NCBI GenBank assembly: GCA_963727045.1
Contig: CAVSES010000001.1
Coordinates: 744,001 to 808,000 of the forward strand
Direction: 5' to 3'
From: Bog-1198 sp963727045
Lineage (GTDB): Bacteria; Pseudomonadota; Gammaproteobacteria; Steroidobacterales; Steroidobacteraceae
DNA length: 64,000 bases
Part shown: positions 16,542-25,477 of the stretch, piece after piece
Layout of the letters: every line of letters starts with the position of its first letter
Position numbering within the stretch: the stretch's first letter is position 1
Made by a program: the position numbers and the translations under genes
Notes under the pieces: generated by a model
Told to the model about the DNA's origin: nothing
Databases searched by the model: none
Seen by the model: only the letters and a program-made list of their open reading frames with translations

Positions 16542-17201
16542 TTAGTCGCGATCCGGCGCTCCCAAGGGAAAATACGTGCGAAACGGTCGTGCCTCATCCA
16601 CCGCGCGAGCCATGGAAGGACGGGCCAGCAACCGTGCGCGGTACGCCCGCAACTCTGGATAAGCTTCCGAAATCCGGTGCGTCCAGTCGGCATAGAACAA
16701 GGAGGGCGCCGCCGCACAGTCCGCTAGCGTGAAATTCTCGCCGGCCGCCCAGATCCTGCCGGCCAGCTGTCTTTCGAGCCACGCGTAGGCACGCTCCAGC
16801 CTTTCCCGGGCGAGGGCCAGTCCTTCCTCGCTCTTGACCGGGATTCGCTTTAGCGCACTGTCTACCGCAATCTGCATCGCGTCCATCACGTGCAGGTCGA
16901 AGAAGCGGTCGAGAAAGCGCACGTCCAGCGCCAACATCGCGTCTGCGGGCAGCAGACGCACCGGCCCGGGATGCGCGAGCTGCAGGTACTCGATGATGAT
17001 GCTGCTCTCGACTATGTTGCGCTCGTCGTCCACCAGCAGCGGAAACTTGCGCAGCGGCCAGCGTCGCAGCCACTCTGCCGTGTGCAGCGGGGCTTCCGGC
17101 CCAATGCAGCGGAACTCGAATGGTGTTCCGTTTTCGTAAAGCGCGATAAGCACTTTCTGGGTGTACGAGGAGAAGGGATGACCGTAGAGCGCGAGCGACA
17201 T
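16542..17201 (-). CDS. Glutathione S-transferase family protein
   Basis: The 219-residue protein has an N-terminal thioredoxin-like domain (SLALYGHPFSSYTQKVLIALYE) with the cis-proline block RKFPLLVDDE and the glutathione gamma-glutamyl site ESSIIIEYL, then an all-helical C-terminal domain including FTLADCAAAP. The ATG at 17201 is preferred because GGAGG lies 7 nt upstream. The catalytic residue is probably serine in PFSSYT. Cytosolic conjugation or detoxification is expected; the substrate is unknown. Confidence 0.88.
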   Translation of the reverse strand: MSLALYGHPFSSYTQKVLIALYENGTPFEFRCIGPEAPLHTAEWLRRWPLRKFPLLVDDERNIVESSIIIEYLQLAHPGPVRLLPADAMLALDVRFLDRFFDLHVMDAMQIAVDSALKRIPVKSEEGLALARERLERAYAWLERQLAGRIWAAGENFTLADCAAAPSLFYADWTHRISEAYPELRAYRARLLARPSMARAVDEARPFRTYFPLGAPDRD

Positions 17202-17258
17202 GTCAAGAACCTCCAATAACACGCATGTGGATCGGTGCGAAAGCGTGCAGTTCGTCGT

Positions 17259-17402
17259 TCATTCGAAGTTCGCCTTGATACAGGCCTCGAGCGTCGCCAA
17301 GTGCTGCTCGCCGTCACCATGATCGAAGACCAGCCGGGAAAGGGGCGTGATCTCCTTGAAATTCGAGTGATTGGGGCAGCGGGGGCCGTCCGGCCCCCAC
17401 CA
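17259..17402 (-). pseudogene. Truncated AHSA1/SRPBCC-domain gene remnant
   Basis: The frame contains WWGPDG followed closely by NFKEITPLSRLVFDHG and ends in LEACIKANFE. In intact AHSA1-type SRPBCC proteins the WWGP block is separated from the ExxPPxRLVFxH block by about 30 residues, and another 60 residues follow. Both the spacer and most of the C-terminal half are missing here. A GC-rich 8-bp inverted repeat (17381-17398) sits at the internal deletion point. It is a decayed gene without plausible function. Confidence 0.55.
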
Positions 17403-17472
17403 CCCCGGCCTTGCAGTATGCTGACGCCCAAGTTGGACCGCCCAGACGAGCTGTCCCACTCCAGGCCACAGG

Positions 17473-17949
17473 ATGAGCATGCTAGTGGGAGCGCGAGGTT
17501 CTGGCTTCTTTGATTGGCGAGCGACGTGTGGGGCGGCCATCGCCTATACGCTGGGCGTGTTCGTGTTTGCTTTTGCTGTCGGCACGATCCGCGTAACGCT
17601 GGTCGCTCCGCGGATCGGTTCCCTGCTCGCTGTAATCCTTGAGGCGCCGATCATCCTCGCGGCGAGCTGGCCATTTTCGCTGTGGTGCATTCGATTCTTC
17701 AAGGTGAGTCGCGATTCCTGTGCGCGAGCGCTGATGGGAGCCGTGGCCTTCTCGTTTCTTATGTTGCTTGAGCTGAGCGTCTCGGTCTTGGCCTTTGGCG
17801 AGACCATCAATCATTATTTGCTGAAATACGCTTCAACACCCGGTGTAATCGGTTTAGCAATGCAGGTCTGCTTCGCAACCATTCCATGGGTCCAAAGCCT
17901 ACACCGCGGAGAACACAGTAGCACTTCGAATTGCACGGGATCGCATTGA
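17473..17949 (+). CDS. Hypothetical four-helix membrane protein
   Basis: The 158-residue protein has about four hydrophobic segments (near residues 20-40, 48-72, 85-108 and 122-140). The arrangement IAYTLGVFVFAFAVGTIRV with LLAVILEAPIILAASW recurs in small uncharacterised membrane proteins of Pseudomonadota. The second half carries an ENxxHYL-like GETINHYLLKY. No function can be given. It lies among gene remnants and has no operon partner. Confidence 0.6.
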   Translation: MSMLVGARGSGFFDWRATCGAAIAYTLGVFVFAFAVGTIRVTLVAPRIGSLLAVILEAPIILAASWPFSLWCIRFFKVSRDSCARALMGAVAFSFLMLLELSVSVLAFGETINHYLLKYASTPGVIGLAMQVCFATIPWVQSLHRGEHSSTSNCTGSH

Positions 17950-17980
17950 CGCGCGCTGGAGGGAAGCCTCGCAGGTCGTC

Positions 17981-18130
17981 TCAAGACTTCGCCAAAGCGT
18001 GAAGCTGGCGGAGCACTTCGTCCACGGCGTCGATAACCGCCTGCGGTTTATCCAATTGAATCTCGTGACCTGTTCCCTCGATGATCCGGTGTACGCCACG
18101 CGAGGAGAGGTGCGCGAGGGCCTCATGCAG
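17981..18130 (-). pseudogene. C-terminal fragment of an alpha/beta hydrolase
   Basis: In this frame the sequence reads LHEALAHLSSRG, VHRIIEGTGHEIQLDKPQAV and IDAVDEVLRQLHAL before the stop. This is the typical end of an alpha/beta hydrolase, with the catalytic histidine in GTGHEIQLDKP. The nucleophile-bearing N-terminal two thirds is absent: upstream sequence belongs to an unrelated frame (next entry). It is a gene fragment left by a deletion or recombination. Confidence 0.6.
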
Positions 18131-18136
18131 AGTTGA

Positions 18137-18426
18137 CCGATCATATCGCTCGGGTGATGTATCCGTTTGGAAGCCTCGAGTATCTCCTCGGTGCTCTTAC
18201 GGACAAGTCCGGGTACATCGGATACCATCCACGCGATCCTTTGCAAGTCATCATCTCCACCGACGACCACAGGGGCCCCGCGGTCCGAGGCGACAATGCT
18301 TTCCCAAGTAGCGAGAGCTTGATCGCCAGCAGTTTCTGTTCGGGCAAATGGAAATGATGCGAGTGTCTTTTCGCAAAGCTCATCATATTGCCGTTTGAGC
18401 TCTTCAGGCGTTTTCCTGTCTGCCAT
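18137..18426 (-). pseudogene. N-terminal fragment of an unrelated gene joined to the hydrolase remnant
   Basis: The frame starts at an ATG (MADRKTPEELKRQYDELCEK) and reads APVVVGGDDDLQRIAW and STEEILEASKRIHHPSD. These blocks suggest the N-terminal part of a DUF4253-like protein, though that is tentative. After about 95 codons the similarity ends and the coding signal switches to the hydrolase frame. It appears to be a chimeric remnant of two genes rather than a functional protein. Confidence 0.4.
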
Positions 18427-18682
18427 TGCAATGAAACCCTCCCGTCCAAGCAATCTGTAGATTAGCGCAGGCAGCGGACGGCCGCTTCGCGCCGGTGATT
18501 TCAGAACCTTGAGTGCCCGGTTTTGGGCCGGTTGCTGCCCGTCGCCGCCATTACCCCCTGGGGATGGACAGACGTGGATATTGCGCGCAACCAAAATTCA
18601 GGTGCTGAGGTGATGTGTGTGAGTCCGGAAAAACTAGTGCCCAATCGACGGAAACGGTCGAAGGCAAACGGGGGGTTATGTA

Positions 18683-19006
18683 CTAAGTCCGTGGTGGCTC
18701 GATACCAAGGGACCAGACGAGTACTTCAACCGGCGATATCCTGCGTGTTACGGGTTTGGTCGGCGCCTCTGGATCAAAGACCTTCCATAGGTTGGGCCAC
18801 ATGTTCAAAGGCAGCGGCGAGCCAACCATCGAAGGTGGAATTAGCCGATTGAAGTGCGCCAACTCATCGGCCGAATCAAACGTCAGGCAACCCAAAGCCG
18901 GGCTGCAATGTTCGCACCGATTGACGGCGACAGCGCGGAATCGATGGCAGCAGATCGCGACAAATTTGGTTTGGGCCACCGGCTCGCCCTTGGGATCTTC
19001 GCGCAT
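18683..19006 (-). CDS. Possible small protein with cysteine pairs, unrecognised
   Basis: A 107-residue frame starting MREDPKGEP has VAICCHRF, RCEHCSPALGC and a proline- and tryptophan-rich C-terminal half (LPLNMWPNLWKVFDPEAP). TATAAA lies about 20 bp upstream of the ATG. The cysteine spacing could bind a metal. No family is recognised, and decayed genes surround it, so it may not be functional. The rest of 18427-19465 holds only low-complexity, hairpin-prone intergenic sequence. Confidence 0.3.
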   Translation of the reverse strand: MREDPKGEPVAQTKFVAICCHRFRAVAVNRCEHCSPALGCLTFDSADELAHFNRLIPPSMVGSPLPLNMWPNLWKVFDPEAPTKPVTRRISPVEVLVWSLGIEPPRT

Positions 19007-19465
19007 GAGAAAAAAACGAATTTTATATGAGGAGCCCTCCCCACAAACAAGGCGGAAAAGTCTGCTCGGCTTCGTAAGAATCGTCCGACAGACAGGTGAA
19101 GAAGTTTCTTGCGGGTGACTGATCCAACGATGCAAGTGAGCACCCGACCTTCCGGTATTGGGCCTGCAGCGGACGGATTGAGCCGTACCGCCGCTACCGC
19201 TCTCGACCCGTACCGCTCCTTGGTGACTGTCGGCTATTGGTAGCACCAAACGATGCAAACTCTAGTTGTCCCGCATTTGAGTCGCCGCCGGTAATTCGGC
19301 GGTTTTGGCACGTCGGCCTTACTCGGACATTGGCGCTTCCCGGAACAGACGGTCCACATGAGCAAGGCGGGATCGGCGATGTCGGGTATATTGGGCTTTG
19401 TCCTCCGCGACAGCGCAGGCTTTGCCCGGCACTAACCGAGGCGGGTTTAAGCTGTGGGGAAGCCG

Positions 19466-19990
19466 ATGGCGACATCACTCTACGACCTCAGCGTGCCGAC
19501 CTTCCTGCAGACCGTGAAGGCCATCGGGGGTTTTCTCAACCGCGCGGCCACGCACTGCTCCGAGATCCACGCAGACCCGGAGGACTTCGTGCACGCACGG
19601 CTATTCGACGATATGGCGCCCTTCCATTTCCAGATCGAAGCGGCGTGGCATCATTCAGTGTGGGGGCTGGACGCCGTGAAGAGCGGCGTGTTCAACCCGC
19701 CCGCACTGGTCGGACCGGTTCCTTTCGCGGACCTGCAGGCCATGATCGACAAGGCGCAAACGGCGCTGGAGGCGTTCATCCCCGACGAGGTCAACAGCTG
19801 GGCGGGCAAGGACCTAGACCTTAAGATCGGCCCGCGGAGGCTAACCTTCACGTCGGAGACCCTCATCCTTTCGTTTTCGCTGCCCAACTTCTATTTCCAC
19901 GCCGTCACCGCATACAACATCCTGCGCACGCGGGGTGTGCCGCTCGGAAAGAGCGATTACGAGGGCCGGCTGCGCACTCGGTGTTCCTAG
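19466..19990 (+). CDS. DUF1993 family protein
   Basis: The 174-residue protein begins at an ATG preceded by GGGGAAG. It matches the DUF1993 layout: SVPTFLQTVKAIGGFLNRAATHC at the start, HARLFDDMAPFHFQIEAA in the middle and LPNFYFHAVTAYNILRTRGVPLGKSDYEG at the end. Members are small helical proteins of the DinB-like four-helix type with unknown function. It is a single gene inside the accessory stretch. Confidence 0.8.
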   Translation: MATSLYDLSVPTFLQTVKAIGGFLNRAATHCSEIHADPEDFVHARLFDDMAPFHFQIEAAWHHSVWGLDAVKSGVFNPPALVGPVPFADLQAMIDKAQTALEAFIPDEVNSWAGKDLDLKIGPRRLTFTSETLILSFSLPNFYFHAVTAYNILRTRGVPLGKSDYEGRLRTRCS

Positions 19991-20390
19991 ACCAGTACCC
20001 TCTAGGACGCGGACGAGCGCATTCTCGAATATGACTCGGACGCTCGCAACGTTGGCAATAGCTATCTTCACGCCCGATCGATGAAAACTTGCTTTGGTGC
20101 CCATCGTGCCAAAAGTACAGCGAAATCGAACCGGGCTCTACAAGTCTGAGGGAACGTCGACTTTATGGACGTCACTTTTCGGTCTCCCACGGAAACTTTT
20201 GGCCGGCGGCAGTCAGTCCACTTTACGATTGAACTCACCGGGCATTAGGCGAAATTGCGGTGCGGCACCGAGGTTTAGGTGACCGCTGTCGACTCGAAGG
20301 GCCCGGTTGAAGCGGACCTGATCGACGCCGTCTGCGACCCGAAGCCGCCCAACAGCCGGCGCGCGATCCGACTGTGGCATCCTTGCGTCG
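19991..20390. other. Intergenic region with degenerate repeat-like sequence
   Basis: No gene is supported. Short blocks such as GTGACCGCTGTCGACTCGAA near 20280 resemble the intergenic TGACCGCTTTxGGxCGxxxGC-type repeats common in some Pseudomonadota; a comparable block, TTTTGGGCCGGTTGCTGCCC, occurs near 18522. Both copies here are degenerate. Confidence 0.25.
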
Positions 20391-22085
20391 ATGTTTACGT
20401 TTCGAACCGGCAGGCGACGGTGGTGGCTCGGAGCGATCGCCACGGCGCTGGTTGCAAGCCTGGCCGCGCTGTTGCTGAGATCCATGCTCGAGCGCGGAGT
20501 GCGAGCGCGGATCGAGTCCGCGGCGGTGCGCCATGGCGCGGTTGCCCGAATCGGTGTGGTACACGTCGGCGTCTGGCCGTTGCTGCGACTGGAGGGATTC
20601 GGTCTCGACCTTAGGTATGGAGTGCGACTGCATGCCGACATGATCGCGGTCACGTGGCCCGGGCGCCTGCGACTCGCAGTTCGCGCCGCCACTCTCGCGG
20701 GGCCAGCAGGGATCAGGGTCAGCTCGCCGGCCACTGCCTGGGACATTGCGGGCGTATTCGGCGAGGATCTCCGGCTCACGCTGGTGGAGCCACAGGCCGG
20801 CCTGTCAATCCGCAAGGTGGCGTATCCGGTGGGCGGCGCGTGGAACATCGAGGCACGTGGGCTCCACGTCGGACGTCTGTTCGACGTGCGGCGCGACGAC
20901 CACCCGCTGCTCGATGGTGGTATCGCGGACGGCAGCGTGGACTTTCAGGCCAGCACCGATGCGCTCCATTTCCACGTGGGCATGGGCGCACGCGGCGCGC
21001 GCTTGGGAGCGCTGGCGGATAATGCCGACGACGAGCCGCAGCTCGGCGATCCGACGGACGTGACCATACGATTCGATGGCGGCTGGCGCCGGATCGGGGG
21101 CACGATGGAGATCCCCGAGATCCGCGCGACGGTGGCCGGTGCCGCCCTGTCGGGCTCGATCACACTGCGCCATCTCGACACCGATCCGGTGGTCGATCTC
21201 GCACTCGGCATGCAGCATCTGGACTTCGCGCAACTGCTGGGTGCATCCGGGCTCGCGGTGCCCGAAAGCTTGGGAATGGCGCCCGGCGCCGGCCGTGACC
21301 TTGGCTCGGCCACGATCGACGTGCGTGTACGCGGACGCCTGGCGGACCCTGCCTCGCTCTCGGTGAGCCAGAAGATCGACTTCAGGCCGCCACGTCAGAT
21401 GCCGCCGGCAGTCGCGCGCCTGCGCGGCGATTTCATCTTCAGATCCGAGGACGGCCCCGGGCCGCACCGTCCCATCGACGTCTCGCTCGCGTCCCCCGAC
21501 TTCATCGCCCTGCGCGACGTTCCGCCGCTGTTCGTGCGCACTCTGCTGCTTGCCGAAGACGCAGGCTTTTACGGGCATCGCGGCATCGACCTGCGCGAAC
21601 TACCCGCCGCGCTGCTCACCAACTGGTCGCGCGGCGGCGCCGCGCGCGGAGCGTCGACAATCACCCAGCAGCTGGCCAAGAACCTGTTCCTGTCGCGCGA
21701 CAAGCAGCTCGGACGCAAGCTGCAGGAACTGGCGATCACGTTCCTGCTCGAGTCGGCCCTCGGCAAGGATCGTATCCTCGAGATCTACCTGAACATCATC
21801 GAATGGGGACCGGACCTGCGTGGCCTGCGGCCCGCGGCCCGCCGCTATTTCGGTCGCGAACCCCGAGAGCTGACGCCGGCCGAGATGGCCTTCCTGGTAG
21901 CGATCATCCCCGGGCCGATCAAATACCAGAGTTCATTCGCGCACGGCACGCCGGGGCCTGGGCTGCGTTTGCTGATCGACGAGCTGCTGGCGAAGCTGCG
22001 GTCGGTGGATGCGATCGGCGAGGAGGAATATAGGCGAGCGCTCGGAGAACCCATCGTCGTTGCCGGCGGCAGGCCGCCCGGATGA
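20391..22085 (+). CDS. Membrane-anchored GT51 peptidoglycan glycosyltransferase with AsmA-like N-terminal region
   Basis: The 564-residue protein has one N-terminal membrane helix (about 12-32), then about 330 residues of beta-rich sequence resembling AsmA/DUF3971 domains. The C-terminal GT51 domain carries LLLAEDAGFYGHRGID (catalytic glutamate near 387), GASTITQQLAKNLFLSRDK and ILEIYLNIIEWGP. No penicillin-binding transpeptidase follows, so it resembles MtgA in activity but is more than twice as long. It should polymerise lipid II glycan strands in the periplasm. The AsmA-like part may contact lipid or the envelope. It is a single gene. Confidence 0.82.
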   Translation: MFTFRTGRRRWWLGAIATALVASLAALLLRSMLERGVRARIESAAVRHGAVARIGVVHVGVWPLLRLEGFGLDLRYGVRLHADMIAVTWPGRLRLAVRAATLAGPAGIRVSSPATAWDIAGVFGEDLRLTLVEPQAGLSIRKVAYPVGGAWNIEARGLHVGRLFDVRRDDHPLLDGGIADGSVDFQASTDALHFHVGMGARGARLGALADNADDEPQLGDPTDVTIRFDGGWRRIGGTMEIPEIRATVAGAALSGSITLRHLDTDPVVDLALGMQHLDFAQLLGASGLAVPESLGMAPGAGRDLGSATIDVRVRGRLADPASLSVSQKIDFRPPRQMPPAVARLRGDFIFRSEDGPGPHRPIDVSLASPDFIALRDVPPLFVRTLLLAEDAGFYGHRGIDLRELPAALLTNWSRGGAARGASTITQQLAKNLFLSRDKQLGRKLQELAITFLLESALGKDRILEIYLNIIEWGPDLRGLRPAARRYFGREPRELTPAEMAFLVAIIPGPIKYQSSFAHGTPGPGLRLLIDELLAKLRSVDAIGEEEYRRALGEPIVVAGGRPPG

Positions 22086-22122
22086 TCGGTGGCGAATGAA
22101 AACGGGCGGAAGGGGATGAAGC

Positions 22123-22842
22123 ATGACGAAAAAGATACTGCTGTTTGTCATGCTGACCACCTGCGCTGCCATCTCGTCCGCGCAGTCTGTTCCGCTTTGG
22201 GAGCGCATCCTAAAGCACTACAGCGCCGCGACGGACGACACGCCAGTCCCGTCGATGAAGATGGGGCACATGCAGATGTCGCTGACGGGTGATGCGGCGC
22301 CCGGCGATGCAGAACGCGCAACCGAGATTCTTAACGCAGCCGCCGGGGTGCTATTCCGGTACCGCGAAGTAAAAACGGCGGTGCGCGACGGCTACAAACC
22401 GTTTTTCCCCAGCGGCAAAATCGGCGAAGAAATCCACTACACCAACTACCGCTTTCGACGCCTCGAGCGGCAGCACATTGAATACAGCCGACCCAGTTCG
22501 ATTCTCTATAAGCGAACGGCCGATGGACTGAAAGCTGTAGGCGTCATGTACACCGCCCCCACCGATTCAACGCCAGCGCAGTTGAACGCGATCGCCCCCT
22601 TGAGCGTTGCAACCTGGCATCGACATGTCGATTTTTGCGGCGGCCCTAAAGCCTTACCGAGGAGCGAGCAGTTCGGACCGAACGCGCGCTTTGGCCCGCA
22701 AGGCAGTATCCACACCGAAGAAGGATGCGCCGCCGCGCAGGGCCTATGGATCCCAGTCGTCTTGGAATGGATGACCCACGTCTATCCGAACGAGCCGCAA
22801 CGATGGGGCGGCATGCACATGGGCGTGGAAGCCGGCGAATAG
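22123..22842 (+). CDS. Secreted hypothetical protein with conserved histidines
   Basis: The 239-residue protein starts at an ATG preceded by AAGGGG and has a signal peptide ending near SSAQS. Conserved-looking blocks include PFFPSGKIGEEIHYTNYRF, RPSSILYKRTADGLKAVGVMYTAP, SVATWHRHVDFCGGP and LWIPVVLEWMTHVYPNE. Histidines in WHRHVDFC and MTHVYP could bind a metal or haem. There is a methionine-rich patch MKMGHMQM near residue 47. I recognise no family and assign no function. Downstream, 22843-23146 holds nothing I can identify. Confidence 0.6.
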   Translation: MTKKILLFVMLTTCAAISSAQSVPLWERILKHYSAATDDTPVPSMKMGHMQMSLTGDAAPGDAERATEILNAAAGVLFRYREVKTAVRDGYKPFFPSGKIGEEIHYTNYRFRRLERQHIEYSRPSSILYKRTADGLKAVGVMYTAPTDSTPAQLNAIAPLSVATWHRHVDFCGGPKALPRSEQFGPNARFGPQGSIHTEEGCAAAQGLWIPVVLEWMTHVYPNEPQRWGGMHMGVEAGE

Positions 22843-23146
22843 TCTTCTCCGTCCGTCGTGGTTCGTCGCGTGAGCCTCGTTCAATGTAATGTCAGAAATC
22901 GGACCCATTGTTGACGGTTGCGAGCGGCCGCTCCGAACCCATTTAACTTAGGGTGGCGCGCTGTGGGTCACCCATCGCAATGCTCACACGCGGTCTGCAA
23001 TGACTGTCTGCTTGTGGCACTGTTCCTGTCGATGGTCGTGCGCAAAGCTCGCGACAGGCGGGAAGATGAAGAGCAGATTGAAAACAAATGGCACGCTTAT
23101 TACCGATCCTATGCATAAATCGCCAGGTCGATCACCGGAGCCCGTC

Positions 23147-23512
23147 ATGATCAAGGTACTGGAAGGGCTGCTTGGCAAGATTTCGCGCGAGCACCCCACG
23201 ACTAAACCCACGCCAATCGTGAGACATAAGGGGTCGGCCAGCACCGGCGATTTCCGCGCGGTCGAGATCGCGCCGAGCCTCATGTGCTGTGCGGCGGCAA
23301 CGCATGCCACGGGGAGGCCCTTTCTCCTGCGAGAAGCACCGCACCTGCCGTTGGAGGCTTGTACGATGCCGACGAATTGTTCGTGCAAGTTCCGCAAGAA
23401 TGCCGACCGTCGCGACAGCGATCGACGCTTGCTCGGAGCGACGGAAACAGACCGCTGGTTTGCGGGCATCGAAAGCCGCAAGCGCGGAAATCGGAGGTCT
23501 GCGGACAGGTAG
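23147..23512 (+). CDS. Small conserved hypothetical protein with cysteine pairs and a DRR tail
   Basis: The 121-residue protein is read from the ATG after CGGAG. The core has DFRAVEIAPSLMCCAAATHA, a block PFLLREAPHLPLEACTMPT, then NCSCKFRKNADRRDSDRRLLG. Several cysteines (CC, C, C-x-C) and an arginine-rich end recur in small hypothetical proteins of Pseudomonadota as I recall them. A metal-binding or RNA-binding role is possible but unproven. ATG at 23066 is in frame upstream but has the ribosome site too close. Confidence 0.5.
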   Translation: MIKVLEGLLGKISREHPTTKPTPIVRHKGSASTGDFRAVEIAPSLMCCAAATHATGRPFLLREAPHLPLEACTMPTNCSCKFRKNADRRDSDRRLLGATETDRWFAGIESRKRGNRRSADR

Positions 23513-23701
23513 CGTGCGCCATCGGGGTCTTCAAAAGCATCTCTTGCAATCGAACGACCGCTGTCCGGCAGTCATTTTGAGATCTTGAAACAATTCAGCG
23601 GGCGTTCGCTTAGACTTCAAGGAATAGCGCCGCCGATGCAAGGATGAATGCCTACACTCGTGACTCTCCTGGCTTTTTCGTTGTTAGGGGGACCCACTTA
23701 G

Positions 23702-24229
23702 ATGACTGAATCGTGGCAAGTAGCGGTTGAACCAGCGGTGCACCGCGACGCGACGGTAGTGGCAAATCTCCTGGAGCTGTACTCGCACGATCTTAGTGCG
23801 GCGTTTTCATTGGAGTTGGGAACTGACGGGCGATTCGGCTACGAGCGGCTTCCGCTGTATTGGTCCGAGCCCGATCGGCGGTTCCCGTTCCTAGTCCGAC
23901 GCGGTCATCTGCTTGCGGGATTTGCGTTTGTCACGCGTGGATCCCCGGTGTCCAACGACCCCAGCGTATTCGATGTTGCTGAGTTCTTCGTGGTTCGTCG
24001 GTATCGTCGCTGCGGGGTGGGTCGGCGGGCGGCATTTCTGCTGTGGAATCGCTTTGCCGCGCGGTGGATTGTTCGCGTGTTCGAGGAAAATCATCATGGT
24101 TGTCAATTCTGGGCGAGCGTAGTTGCGGAATATACGGACGGCGTGTTTCATGAGACCCGACGTTCTGAGGGTCAGCGGGTTTGGCGCGTATTTGAGTTCA
24201 CTAGCGCGAGTCGGAGCACGCCGGCGTGA
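23702..24229 (+). CDS. GNAT-family N-acetyltransferase
   Basis: The 175-residue protein shows GNAT motif A, with the beta-strand DVAEFFVVRRYRRCGVGRRAA in which R/Q-x-x-G-x-G/A corresponds to RRCGVGR for binding acetyl-CoA pyrophosphate. The conserved GFAFV strand precedes it and an FxEN-like VFEENHHGCQFW strand follows. AGGGGG lies upstream of the start. The acceptor substrate is unknown. It precedes the hydrolase gene by about 110 bp and may or may not be cotranscribed. Confidence 0.8.
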   Translation: MTESWQVAVEPAVHRDATVVANLLELYSHDLSAAFSLELGTDGRFGYERLPLYWSEPDRRFPFLVRRGHLLAGFAFVTRGSPVSNDPSVFDVAEFFVVRRYRRCGVGRRAAFLLWNRFAARWIVRVFEENHHGCQFWASVVAEYTDGVFHETRRSEGQRVWRVFEFTSASRSTPA

Positions 24230-24337
24230 CGCAATGGTCGACGGTGGCTGAACCTGCCAGTGGCTGCCGTTCGGGACCCGCTGGAGCTGGTCGAGAAAGT
24301 CAGGGTGTGAATCCAAGGGGAATGGGGAGATCGTCGG

Positions 24338-25030
24338 ATGGCAATTTTTGTTCTGGTTCATGGGGCATGGCATGGCAGTTGGTGTTGGCAAAGGGTCCGA
24401 TCGGCGTTGCAGGCGCAAGGACATCAGGTTTTCACACCCACATTGACCGGCGTCGGCGAGCGCTCGCATCTCTTGTCTGCGCAAGTTGATTTGCACACAC
24501 AAATCCTGGATGTAATCAATTTGATTCGTTGGGAAGGACTCACCGATATCGTCCTATGTGGCCATTCCTACGGAGGCTTCGTGGTCTCCGGCGCTGCCGA
24601 TGAGTTGCCCGAGCGGGTTCGGTCGCTAGTCTTCCTCGATGCCTTCGTGCCGGAGCATGGTGAGAATCTCGTGCACTACGCGCCTGTCGCCGCCGGGCAG
24701 CTGAACGATGGCTGGAAGGTCACGCCTATTTCCGCCGAGGCCTTCGGCGTAAACCCAGCCGATCGTGAATGGGTTGATGGCAAGTGCACGCCACAGCCGG
24801 TGGCGTGTTTTGAACAACCCATCCGGTTGACTGGCCGGCTGGCGCAGATCAAACGAATCGACTATATCCTCGCCAATGCTTGGGGTGGCGGTCATTCGCC
24901 GTTCATCCAGTTCTACGAAAAGGCAAAGGTTCGCGGTTGGCGCACTCATGAGCTGGCCTGTGGACATGACGTGATGATCGATGAACCGGCGGCGTTGACC
25001 GGACTATTGGTGGATGCGATTCACCCCTAG
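24338..25030 (+). CDS. Alpha/beta hydrolase of the plant-esterase (SABP2/MES)-like type
   Basis: The 230-residue protein begins FVLVHGAWHGSWCWQ with the oxyanion-hole HG motif, has the nucleophile elbow GHSYGG (serine about residue 82) and ends with CGHDVMIDEP carrying the catalytic histidine. Length and sequence blocks match the small esterase/hydroxynitrile-lyase-like group. Ester hydrolysis in the cytosol is most likely; no signal peptide is visible. GGGGAG lies upstream of the ATG. It is convergent with the DUF1289 gene, and their stops overlap. Confidence 0.85.
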   Translation: MAIFVLVHGAWHGSWCWQRVRSALQAQGHQVFTPTLTGVGERSHLLSAQVDLHTQILDVINLIRWEGLTDIVLCGHSYGGFVVSGAADELPERVRSLVFLDAFVPEHGENLVHYAPVAAGQLNDGWKVTPISAEAFGVNPADREWVDGKCTPQPVACFEQPIRLTGRLAQIKRIDYILANAWGGGHSPFIQFYEKAKVRGWRTHELACGHDVMIDEPAALTGLLVDAIHP

Positions 25031-25281
25031 GAACGCAACGATCGGATCACCCGTAAGCACTTGCGGCTTGCGATCATTCCGGGGGAAAAGCAGAATGCCA
25101 TCTGATAGGCCTCTCTCCGCTGCCTGGCGTTGTGCAGAATGATGCAGCGCCGGTCGTTATCGACGACCCCCCATTCCTTGATTTCCTCCAGGGATCGAAA
25201 GCAGCCAAGACATGTAAGGTCATCGTCCAGGCAGCAATTTCGGATGCACGGGGATCGAGCGGAGCTGTCGATATCACTCAT
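25027..25281 (-). CDS. DUF1289 domain protein
   Basis: The 84-residue protein has the DUF1289 pattern SPCIRNCCLDDDLTCLGCFR followed by LEEIKEWGVV. The four cysteines probably bind a metal or an Fe-S centre. GGAG precedes the ATG by 9 nt. Function is not known for the family, which is widespread in Pseudomonadota. Confidence 0.85.
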   Translation of the reverse strand: MSDIDSSARSPCIRNCCLDDDLTCLGCFRSLEEIKEWGVVDNDRRCIILHNARQRREAYQMAFCFSPGMIASRKCLRVIRSLRS

Positions 25282-25477
25282 TGACGGAGACTCCGATTGC
25301 GAGTGTCCGAATTTGATCACACAGGTGATGGTGAATCCGGGCAATGCATCACAGTGACGGGGCGAGCGGCGTGGGATGAGCGTCGGGCGGTCGCTCCCGA
25401 GGCACAGCGGCTGTGCCGATACCAGGCACCGGAGCCTTCGGGTAGAATTTTCCAGGGGCCTCTCAAAGGATCGATCG

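Noticed and set aside
17381..17398. GC hairpin GGGGGCCG/CGGCCCCC as a terminator
   Set aside because: Two-base loop, no T-tract, and it lies at the deletion point of a pseudogene.
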